This document shows, piece after piece, positions 23,767 through 30,210 of a DNA stretch of 45,248 bases (its first letter is position 1; every line of letters begins with the position of its first letter). Under the pieces are notes generated by a model that saw nothing but the letters and a program-made list of their open reading frames with translations, ran no database searches and had not been told where the DNA came from. Source of the DNA: Anaerovibrio slackiae (GTDB lineage Bacteria; Bacillota; Negativicutes; Selenomonadales; Selenomonadaceae). A program made the position numbers and the translations under genes. The stretch spans positions 1 to 45,248 of the forward strand of contig NZ_VUNR01000026.1 in NCBI RefSeq assembly GCF_009695585.1, given 5' to 3'.

Positions 23767-24813
23767 ATGCCAATGGTTGTTGTGAGAAATGATATTACCA
23801 GAATTGAGGCTGATGCTATTGTCAATCCTGCCAACAGGCGGCTGGAGCATGGCAATGGCACCAGCGATGCCATCTTCCAGAGGGCAGGGGCAGAAAAGCT
23901 GGAAAAGGCTTGTCATGCCATCGGCACCTGCGAGCCGGGCTGTGCCGTGGCAACGGAGGGCTTAAGCCTGCCGTGCAGGTATATTATTCATGCAGTGGGG
24001 CCTCTGTATGTGGATGGAGGCCGCGGCGAGGAAGCGTTGCTGCGCAGTGCTTACCTGTCTGCCTTGAAGCTGGCACAGGAAAAGGGCTGCAAGTCCATTG
24101 CTTTTCCTCTTTTGTCCAGTGGCAACATGAAATATCCGAAGGAGGAGGCGATGCGTGTTGCCCTGACTGTGATTGGCGAGTATGTGATTCAGCATGATTT
24201 GCTGGTGTATCTGGTGGTTTACGATAATGAATCCTTTGAGCTTAGCAAAAAATTATTTGCCCAGGTGCGCAACCATATTGATGAAGAATATATCGCCAAA
24301 AATCCTGAGAAGCATGTTGATGACAGGGATTATAAGCTCCATGAGGCACTCTGGTCCTGGCAGTATGAGAATGAGGCAGAGGCTGGCAGCACTGACAATG
24401 AATACTGGGAGCGCGTGATGGCAAGGCGGCTGGCAGCTCCCGGGGAGGATTTTCAGCAGATGCTGCTGCGGCTGATTGATGCCAAGGGGGTAAAGCCGTC
24501 AGTGGCTTATGATGGGGCAGGCATTGACAGGCGTGAGTTTTCCCATGTGATGAATTATGAGCAGAAGCCTGACCGCCAGTTTGTGGCAAAATTTATTTTA
24601 TACTTTGGCATGGGGCTTGAGGAAGCAGAGCGGTTTATGGCAAAGGCTGGCATGGGCTTGTCTGATGCAGATGATTTTGACATAATTTTACGGGTGTTTA
24701 TCGAAAACAGCATTTTTGAAATAGATACCTTTCAGGCGGCACTGGCACAGCGGGGCATTAAGCTGAAGGTAAAGTACCGGGAAAGAAAGGCGAGGCGCAA
24801 AAAAGGCAGATAG
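23767..24813 (+). CDS. Macrodomain protein with C-terminal helical domain
   Basis: Residues 1-170 form a macrodomain of the MacroD/YmdB class: VRNDITRIEADAIVNPAN, GNGTSDAIFQRAG, CEPGCAV and the FPLLSSGNMKYPKEEA loop. Such enzymes hydrolyse O-acetyl-ADP-ribose or remove mono-ADP-ribose. Residues 225-340 (FQQMLLRLIDAKGVK, GIDRREFSHVMN, AKFILYFGMGLEEAERFMAKAG) match a helical, HTH-like tail often joined to macrodomains and other proteins in Firmicutes. ATG 23767 has GAGGTG upstream; a GTG at 23758 overlaps that site. It sits between the two PARG-like genes and probably acts with them on ADP-ribose. Confidence 0.88.
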   Translation: MPMVVVRNDITRIEADAIVNPANRRLEHGNGTSDAIFQRAGAEKLEKACHAIGTCEPGCAVATEGLSLPCRYIIHAVGPLYVDGGRGEEALLRSAYLSALKLAQEKGCKSIAFPLLSSGNMKYPKEEAMRVALTVIGEYVIQHDLLVYLVVYDNESFELSKKLFAQVRNHIDEEYIAKNPEKHVDDRDYKLHEALWSWQYENEAEAGSTDNEYWERVMARRLAAPGEDFQQMLLRLIDAKGVKPSVAYDGAGIDRREFSHVMNYEQKPDRQFVAKFILYFGMGLEEAERFMAKAGMGLSDADDFDIILRVFIENSIFEIDTFQAALAQRGIKLKVKYRERKARRKKGR

Positions 24814-24860
24814 CTGATAGATAACAGATAATAGATAATAGATAATAGATAATAGATATT
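24811..24860. repeat. AGATAAT short tandem repeats
   Basis: The unit ATAGATA/AGATAAT is repeated five to six times after the stop codon of the macrodomain gene. It could vary in copy number and alter the spacing to the next gene at 24949. Confidence 0.7.
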
Positions 24861-24948
24861 TGATAATATTTGCCAGATAATAGATGCGAATTATGGCTGG
24901 TTAGTGTATTTGGCAGGCTGATAAGCTGGGTGAAAGGAGTGCATTGGC

Positions 24949-26637
24949 ATGAGCAGGGCAAGAAGATATGATGACTTGCGCAGGATAGCTGCGGAGTCTA
25001 TGCAGGTAATTGAGCAGGGCTTCTATGAAAATGAGCAGGGCAGGCAGCGTCTGCCTGAATATAATTATGGGGAGGTTCTGTGCATTACCCCGGAAAAGGC
25101 GGAGGCAATCCGTCAGGCGGCAGAGCAGCATATCCCGGCAGGTCATAGGCCTTTGATGCTGCTGACAGATGCGGATAGCTTTACGGTGGCACAGAGCCTG
25201 GATAATTGCCTGGTAATGAATTTTGCCAATGCCTATCATCCAGGGGGCGGCTTTTTGGAAGGCTGCAATGCCCAGGAGGAGTGCCTGTGCCGGGAAAGCA
25301 CCCTGTACAAGTCCATTGGCAGTGCTGAAGCTGCCAAAATGTATGATTATAACAAACAGCTGCACAGCCCGGCTGAGTCGGACTATATGCTCATCTCCCC
25401 TCATGTGTGCGTGTTCCGGGATGTAAAGGATAATTTCCTGCCGGAGCCATTTATGACCTCGGTGGTGACGGTTCCTGCCCTGAATCTGCGGCGGCAGGCA
25501 AGGCATATCCCCATGGATGAGGTTGACCGCATCATGAAGCATCGCATTGAGTGCATGCTGGCGGTGGCTGCTAACTATGGCTACCGGGATCTGGTGCTGG
25601 GGGCGTGGGGCTGCGGTGCCTTTGGGCATGATCCTTACCGGGTGGCAGGATATTTTCGTGAGGTGCTGATAGACAAGGGTTATATGGGCTTTTTCGATGG
25701 GATTATTTTCGGCATTATGGATGATGGGCGGACTAATAATTACCTTGCCTTTATTCATACTTTGGGCGACTGTGCACATCTTTTTGACCTGAAAAGGGCG
25801 GAGCCGGCACATGCCAATGCTGATGATGATACTGATGATGCTAATAATGCTAATGATGGGATTGCTATGGCTGATAATGTAAGTGATATTGATAATATTG
25901 ATAATATTGATGACGTTAATGAAGATAACGAAGCTCATGTTGCTGATTTGGCTGGCAATAACGCTGCTGGTGGGGGAGAATATTATCAGCAGCAGTTCCA
26001 ATCTGATTTCCCTTATATACAGTACAATTTTTCTTCGCGCAATATCGGCAAGGAGAATATCGGTTATGCCCACGGCGTAACGATTGATGGCATTCCCTAT
26101 ATGGCTGAGAAGTGGGAGATTGATGGCAAGGTTGATGTTTGCTTTTATCTGCCTGTGCTGGATGATTTAATTGATGGCATGGATGAGGAGGAAGTGGAAA
26201 AATGCGAGGCGATGGAGCAGAGTGCGGAGTGCCATGATGTAAAAGGCGGCCAGATGCTGTGCATAGGCATGGTGGATAATTGCGTAGAAAATGAAATTCC
26301 TGTTATGGAAGCGTATTTTGAATATCTTGATACTGTGGGGCTTTTAGAATTTACCACTCAGGTTCGGGCTGCATATTACCTTTTGCTGACAGATGTTAAT
26401 GGCAATGATGTATTCGCTTTGACAATTACCATTGAGGAAGACGGCAATGTGCTGGCTGTTACGCCGCTGCGGTGGATTCCCTTTGACAATGGCTATGGCC
26501 AATCTGGCAATGTTAGTGGTAAAAGCGGCAATGCTTGTGAGAAAAATGGTAATGGTAATGGTAATGGCTATGGCTATGGCTATGGTAAGCAGGAGCCTGG
26601 GAAGGCGGCACCTGTCCTGAGGCTGGTGAAGAAATAA
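24949..26637 (+). CDS. TIGR02452/microbial PARG-like protein, copy 2
   Basis: A paralogue of the protein at 22131-23708. Residues 5-265 form the PARG-like domain, with HPGGGFLEGCNAQEE, a LCRESTLY stretch and LGAWGCGAFGHD. An acidic, repeated linker (residues 285-335, for example DIDNIDNIDDVNEDN) follows. The shared C-terminal domain (residues 345-515) has NIGYAHGVTIDG and VCFYLPVLDD. The tail is low-complexity (NGNGNGNGYGYGYGK), encoded by hexanucleotide repeats. GAAAGGAGTG precedes the ATG. Keeping two diverged copies around a macrodomain suggests different targets or a paired function. Confidence 0.85.
   Translation: MSRARRYDDLRRIAAESMQVIEQGFYENEQGRQRLPEYNYGEVLCITPEKAEAIRQAAEQHIPAGHRPLMLLTDADSFTVAQSLDNCLVMNFANAYHPGGGFLEGCNAQEECLCRESTLYKSIGSAEAAKMYDYNKQLHSPAESDYMLISPHVCVFRDVKDNFLPEPFMTSVVTVPALNLRRQARHIPMDEVDRIMKHRIECMLAVAANYGYRDLVLGAWGCGAFGHDPYRVAGYFREVLIDKGYMGFFDGIIFGIMDDGRTNNYLAFIHTLGDCAHLFDLKRAEPAHANADDDTDDANNANDGIAMADNVSDIDNIDNIDDVNEDNEAHVADLAGNNAAGGGEYYQQQFQSDFPYIQYNFSSRNIGKENIGYAHGVTIDGIPYMAEKWEIDGKVDVCFYLPVLDDLIDGMDEEEVEKCEAMEQSAECHDVKGGQMLCIGMVDNCVENEIPVMEAYFEYLDTVGLLEFTTQVRAAYYLLLTDVNGNDVFALTITIEEDGNVLAVTPLRWIPFDNGYGQSGNVSGKSGNACEKNGNGNGNGYGYGYGKQEPGKAAPVLRLVKK
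26545..26586. repeat. Hexanucleotide microsatellite inside the second PARG-like gene
   Basis: AATGGT is repeated about three times, then a run of TATGGC units, in frame, encoding Asn-Gly and Tyr-Gly repeats near the C-terminus. Being six bases long, changes in number would keep the frame and only alter tail length. Confidence 0.7.
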
Positions 26638-26742
26638 TGGTTTTTGGTTAGCGGCATGTGTGCCAGCAGTTAATGGCTTCTGCTGGCACATGGCACAACT
26701 GGCGGTTTGCATTGGCGAAGGGAAACGGGGAAAGGATGATTT

Positions 26743-27618
26743 ATGATGGGCGGTATGAAATCAAAGGTAGATTTGCACATGCACAGCAGTGCTTCTGATG
26801 GCGTGGACAGTATAGCCGAGCTGCTGGCGAAGGTAAAGGCGGCTGGCATAGAGTGCTTTGCCCTGACCGACCACGACACGATTGCAGGTGTGCTGGCAAT
26901 GGAAAAGCTGCTGGCAGAGCAGCAGGCTGGTGACGGCAATCGTATGCAGTTTATACGGGGGATAGAGTTTTCCTGCATTACGGCACTGGGAAAATGCCAC
27001 ATTCTTGGCTATGGCTACGATTATAATGATGAAGCGTTTCGGTCAGTGCTGGCAAAGGGGGAAGCTTTGCGCAGGGAAAAGCTGGAGAAGCGGCTGGATT
27101 TTCTGAGGAAGGAATATAATATTGTCTTTGCACCACAGGATGTGGAAGCCATGCGTGGCATGGGCAGCGTGGGCAAGCCTCATCTGGCAGAATTGATGGT
27201 GAAAATGGGCATAGCGGCTTCTGCCTCGGAGGCTATCAGGAATTATATCAATCATTGCCCTGCCTTTGACAGCCGTCTGCCTGCCGGAGAGGCAATCAAG
27301 GCTATCCGCAGTGCGGGCGGTGTGGCAGTCTGGGCGCATCCTTATGGCGGTGTGGGGGAGCCTGTGCTTACGGAAAAAGAGCTTGTCAGCCAGCTTGAAT
27401 TGCTGCTGTCATTTGGCTTGCAGGGGCTGGAATGTCATTATTCTCGCTACGACATGGCGCAGACAGGCAGGCTGGCCGGATATGCCAAAGAGTATGGTTT
27501 GTGTATATCCGGTGGCAGTGATTACCATGGGCGGAAGAATTTCCCGGAGCTGGGACAGCTGAACGCGGAAGGATTTGCTGTTGATATGGCAGAGATTTCC
27601 GTCCTGGCTGTTGTTTAA
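26743..27618 (+). CDS. PHP-domain phosphoesterase
   Basis: A 291-aa PHP phosphatase of the YciV/TrpH type. Members hydrolyse 3',5'-nucleotide bisphosphates (pAp) or trim RNA 5' ends. Metal-binding motifs are visible: DLHMHSSASDG (motif I), TDHDTIAG (motif II), GIEFSC (motif III), HILGYGYD, WAHPYGG and SGGSDYHG (motif IV). GGAAAGGATG precedes the ATG. It lies about 105 bases after the second PARG-like gene on the same strand and is convergent with the WYL gene. If it belongs to the ADP-ribose group, it could recycle nucleotide products, but this family is also common as a stand-alone housekeeping gene. Confidence 0.88.
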   Translation: MMGGMKSKVDLHMHSSASDGVDSIAELLAKVKAAGIECFALTDHDTIAGVLAMEKLLAEQQAGDGNRMQFIRGIEFSCITALGKCHILGYGYDYNDEAFRSVLAKGEALRREKLEKRLDFLRKEYNIVFAPQDVEAMRGMGSVGKPHLAELMVKMGIAASASEAIRNYINHCPAFDSRLPAGEAIKAIRSAGGVAVWAHPYGGVGEPVLTEKELVSQLELLLSFGLQGLECHYSRYDMAQTGRLAGYAKEYGLCISGGSDYHGRKNFPELGQLNAEGFAVDMAEISVLAVV

Positions 27619-27669
27619 TTTTTTGCATAAACGTAAGTATTTATTATTTTGTTGTTTATTATTTATTGT

Positions 27670-28683
27670 TTATTGTTTATTGTATTTATCGTATATATGT
27701 ATGGAAGCGGCTTTTAGCTTGCTTCGCAGGCTTTCTGGTTTTAGCACTTCTGCGTATTGACCGTACTGCAATGCCCAATAGAGCATGGCTTCCTCGTTGC
27801 ATTGCAGCTCAAGGGTGAGGGAGTCCTCCCGGTTTTCTGTTATGATGAAGTCCTTGCCGAACCAGTCGATAATTTCATCCAGAATAAATGGCTCGATGCG
27901 CAGAGTGATGGAGATGCCTTTGCCTGAGAACATGTAGATGTGCTCTGCCATGTGCCTGGGGAGATCGTAGCCATTGGCATATTCCGGCAGGGTGCGCAGG
28001 GGCTTTGCCGGGGTATCACCAAGGATGCATACATCGGTGATTTTGTCCACGCGGTAATGGGATATATCGCTGTGATGGCTGTGATTGGCAATGAGATAAT
28101 ACCTGCCGTTGTTGGCTACCAGATAGTAGGGGCTGACGGTATATTTGTAGTTGGCAGCCCGTCTTGAGTGCAGTTTTAGGTCACTGCCGTAGGAATTGTA
28201 GGTAAAGCTGATTTGCTTGTTTCCAGCGATGGCATCGCTTATGCGGTCGATGTTCAGCATGGTCTGGGGATTGCTGTTGTGCTGCAGGGCCTGCAGGTGG
28301 CAGATGTGCTTTACTTTGCTGGGAAAATAGGCATTGCCCAGCTGCTTTAGCTTTTTTATCAGCCTGTCCGCCTGGACATGGGAAATGCTTTTATTGAATA
28401 ATACACTGTCTATCAGCATGCGCAGCTCGGCATCATCAAACTCCCTGTCGCTGAGGTAATAGCCTGAGCCTGTGCGCTCAATGGCGTAGCCCAGGTCCCT
28501 CAGGGAGTCAATGTTTGCCTTGATGGTTCTGCGATCATATTCCATGGCGTATTTGCTGTGCAGTATGCCCAGGATTGCCTGTTGTGTCAGGCAGTGTTCT
28601 TCATCGGTATATTCCCTGAGAATTTTTAAGATTAGGATATTCAGGCATTTTTTATCGGTGGGGATAATGTTTTCCAGTTCCAT
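27670..28683 (-). CDS. WYL-domain transcriptional regulator
   Basis: A 337-aa regulator of the YafY/PafC type. Residues 10-85 form a winged HTH (ILREYTDEEHCLTQQAILGIL, RRTIKANIDSLRDLGYAIE). Residues 130-215 are the WYL domain, with YTVSPYYLVANNGRYYLIA followed by ISHYRVDKI. Residues 235-330 are the WCX extension (FILDEIIDWFG, ALQYGQYAEVLKPESLR). WYL domains bind nucleic acid or nucleotide ligands and regulate DNA damage response and defence islands. The ATG at 28683 has GGAGG 6 bases upstream. A palindrome at 28823-28848 is the likely operator, and its half-site recurs upstream of the PARG-like gene. Confidence 0.9.
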   Translation of the reverse strand: MELENIIPTDKKCLNILILKILREYTDEEHCLTQQAILGILHSKYAMEYDRRTIKANIDSLRDLGYAIERTGSGYYLSDREFDDAELRMLIDSVLFNKSISHVQADRLIKKLKQLGNAYFPSKVKHICHLQALQHNSNPQTMLNIDRISDAIAGNKQISFTYNSYGSDLKLHSRRAANYKYTVSPYYLVANNGRYYLIANHSHHSDISHYRVDKITDVCILGDTPAKPLRTLPEYANGYDLPRHMAEHIYMFSGKGISITLRIEPFILDEIIDWFGKDFIITENREDSLTLELQCNEEAMLYWALQYGQYAEVLKPESLRSKLKAASIHIYDKYNKQ

Positions 28684-28711
28684 GATGTACCTCCATGTAT
28701 GATGCATTTTA

Positions 28712-28772
28712 TTGTGGGATATGTGTTATTATAGGATGTGTATTATTATAAGATGTGTACTATTATAGGATG
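28712..28772. repeat. Tandem repeats of TATTATAGGATGTGT
   Basis: A 15-bp unit, GTGTATTATTATAGGAT with small changes, is repeated about four times upstream of the WYL gene. Its role is unknown. The remainder of 28684-28961 holds the palindrome at 28823 and the pncC ribosome site. Confidence 0.7.
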
Positions 28773-28822
28773 TTGCAATGTATAAGGCTTTTATTTTTGT
28801 GTCGTGTGTTATATTACCAGTA

Positions 28823-28848
28823 TTGATGTACATTTTTTCGTACATCAA
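28823..28848. promoter_or_regulatory. Palindrome TTGATGTAC-N8-GTACATCAA, candidate WYL operator
   Basis: Nine-base arms are perfectly complementary around an 8-base T-rich spacer, between the divergent WYL and pncC genes. The half-site GTACATCA also occurs at 21998-22005 and, reversed, at 28683-28690 over the start of the WYL gene. This spread suits autoregulation and control of the ADP-ribose genes. Confidence 0.5.
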
Positions 28849-28961
28849 AGAATGGACAATATGATTATAGCACGGATATACATCAGAAACATTGGGGATT
28901 TCAAGGAATTGCTGTTTATGTGTTTATGTTAGTTATATCATTTGTCAGGAGATGGCTTATT

Positions 28962-29492
28962 ATGGAAAAGTTTGCTGATTTTATGCAGGTGGAGAATTTT
29001 AGTGAAAATGATTTGGAGTATGCAGTGGGCAGGCTGCTGGCAGCAAGGAAGCTGACGATTGCCTGTGCTGAGTCATGTACTGGGGGCTTGCTGTCCGGCA
29101 GGCTGACGGCAGTGCCGGGGAGTTCTGCTTATGTGATGGGGGGCGTGGTGTCCTATACGAATGAAGTCAAGGTCAGCCATCTGGGAGTGAAGCAGGCTAC
29201 GCTGGATGCCGTGGGGGCTGTAAGCCAGGAAACTGCCGGGGAGATGGCAGAGGGGATACGCTGCCGCATGCACACGGATATTGGCGTAGGTATAACAGGG
29301 ATAGCCGGTCCTGGCGGTGCTACGGCAGACAAGCCTGTGGGGCTGGTGTATATCTCCGTGTCCGGCTGTAATGGTACGGTGGTTACACGCAATGTTTTTC
29401 ATGGCAATCGCCAGCAGGTGCGCTGGCAGGCAACAGAAAAAGCTCTGGAGATGGTAGCGGAGTACGCTGGTGGATTGCCAGATAAGTCATAA
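28962..29492 (+). CDS. pncC: Nicotinamide-nucleotide amidohydrolase (CinA C-terminal family)
   Basis: PncC converts nicotinamide mononucleotide to nicotinate mononucleotide and ammonia, feeding NAD synthesis. It is especially useful after NAD is broken by ligase or ADP-ribosylation. The family core is clear: LTIACAESCTGGLLSGRLTAVPGSS, GGVVSYTNEVK, VSQETAGEMAEG, GITGIAGPGG and KPVGLVYIS. The N-terminal CinA domain is absent, as in stand-alone PncC. ATG 28962 has CAGGAGATGG upstream; a longer reading from 28920 adds residues without family support. Its place next to ADP-ribose enzymes makes biochemical sense. Confidence 0.92.
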   Translation: MEKFADFMQVENFSENDLEYAVGRLLAARKLTIACAESCTGGLLSGRLTAVPGSSAYVMGGVVSYTNEVKVSHLGVKQATLDAVGAVSQETAGEMAEGIRCRMHTDIGVGITGIAGPGGATADKPVGLVYISVSGCNGTVVTRNVFHGNRQQVRWQATEKALEMVAEYAGGLPDKS

Positions 29493-29518
29493 ACAGCAAA
29501 ATATGTGCAATATAAGTA

Positions 29519-29542
29519 AACGCAGGAGCTGTCTCCTGCGTT
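29519..29542. terminator. Hairpin after pncC
   Basis: AACGCAGGAG and CTCCTGCGTT form a strong stem with a 4-base loop between pncC and the convergent toxin gene. The T run is poor, so its efficiency is uncertain. Confidence 0.55.
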
Positions 29543-29547
29543 GTTAA

Positions 29548-29811
29548 TTAATTATGCTTATAATGTGTGCGGCATTGATATATGATGATGGTATCATCAG
29601 TGGCAGAGTAGACTAAGCGATTTTCTGCATCAATTCTGCGGCTCCAACATCCCTGAAATTCATGCTTCAATGGTTCAGGCTTTCCAATACCGTCAAATTT
29701 GTTTCTAAGGATATCCTGAATTAACATATTTATGCGTTTTAGTGTTCTTTTATCCTGAGTCTGCCAATACAAGTAATCCTGCCATGCAATTTCCGTCCAT
29801 GTAAGGTTCAT
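29548..29811 (-). CDS. YoeB/Txe-type mRNA interferase toxin
   Basis: RelE-superfamily endoribonuclease of the Txe/YoeB group (87 aa) that cuts mRNA at the ribosome. Family motifs: WTEIAWQDYLYWQTQDK, KRINMLIQDI, FDGIGKPEPLKH, the WSRRIDAENRLVY core with the catalytic Glu/Arg, and the terminal CRTHY with the catalytic His. The second ATG (29811) is preferred because GAGG lies 7 bases before it; the first (29817) is too close. It lies directly after the antitoxin gene, as in a standard pair. Confidence 0.9.
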   Translation of the reverse strand: MNLTWTEIAWQDYLYWQTQDKRTLKRINMLIQDILRNKFDGIGKPEPLKHEFQGCWSRRIDAENRLVYSATDDTIIIYQCRTHYKHN

Positions 29812-29813
29812 GT

Positions 29814-30068
29814 TCATACCTCGATTAATTCATGAGATGCAAGCTGCCCGTTTTGAGCCTGTTTTATGGATTGGCGAAGCATGTTTAAATTTTCTTCATT
29901 GTAGAATGGATCAGCAGAGATTTCAAATGGAAGCTTCTGCTTTTGCAGTACAGCTTTTACATAGAGATTTATTGCTGAAGAAACTGTCAGCCCGACTGTG
30001 CTGCAGAAGGCTTCAAAGTTTTTTTTGTCAATGGGATCTATTCTCGCCGTTAATGTTGTCTGTGCCAT
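29814..30068 (-). CDS. RelB/DinJ-type antitoxin
   Basis: An 84-aa antitoxin. The N-terminal ribbon-helix-helix has MAQTTLTARIDPIDKKNFEAFCSTVGLTVSSAINLYVKAVL, the RelB/DinJ pattern, and the C-terminal tail (PFYNEENLNMLRQSIKQAQ) would wrap the toxin. ATG 30068 has GAGGTGA upstream. It binds its own promoter and neutralises the adjacent toxin. Pairing of a RelB/DinJ antitoxin with a YoeB-like toxin is a mixed combination (YoeB is classically paired with YefM). Confidence 0.88.
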   Translation of the reverse strand: MAQTTLTARIDPIDKKNFEAFCSTVGLTVSSAINLYVKAVLQKQKLPFEISADPFYNEENLNMLRQSIKQAQNGQLASHELIEV

Positions 30069-30145
30069 AATTATCACCTCAAGGACATTATATGACAAAT
30101 GTATTACAATAGCAATAAAATATGCGATATTGGTTGAATGGGAGC

Positions 30146-30182
30146 CGCACACTCGTGACTTTAGTCGTGAGTTAGGTGACCA
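30146..30182. repeat. Possible solo end of an IS605-type element
   Basis: CACTCGTGACTTTAGTCGTGAG, followed by TTAGGTG, resembles the terminal hairpin region common in IS605-type elements. No transposase is next to it. It lies between the antitoxin and the RND pump gene. Confidence 0.25.
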
Positions 30183-30210
30183 AACTAGTTAGCGCATATT
30201 AGCTTTCCTG

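Noticed and set aside
28712-28772. Regularly repeated units as a possible CRISPR array
   Set aside because: The units are about 15 bp and directly tandem with no spacers; they are simple tandem repeats. No cas genes are present.
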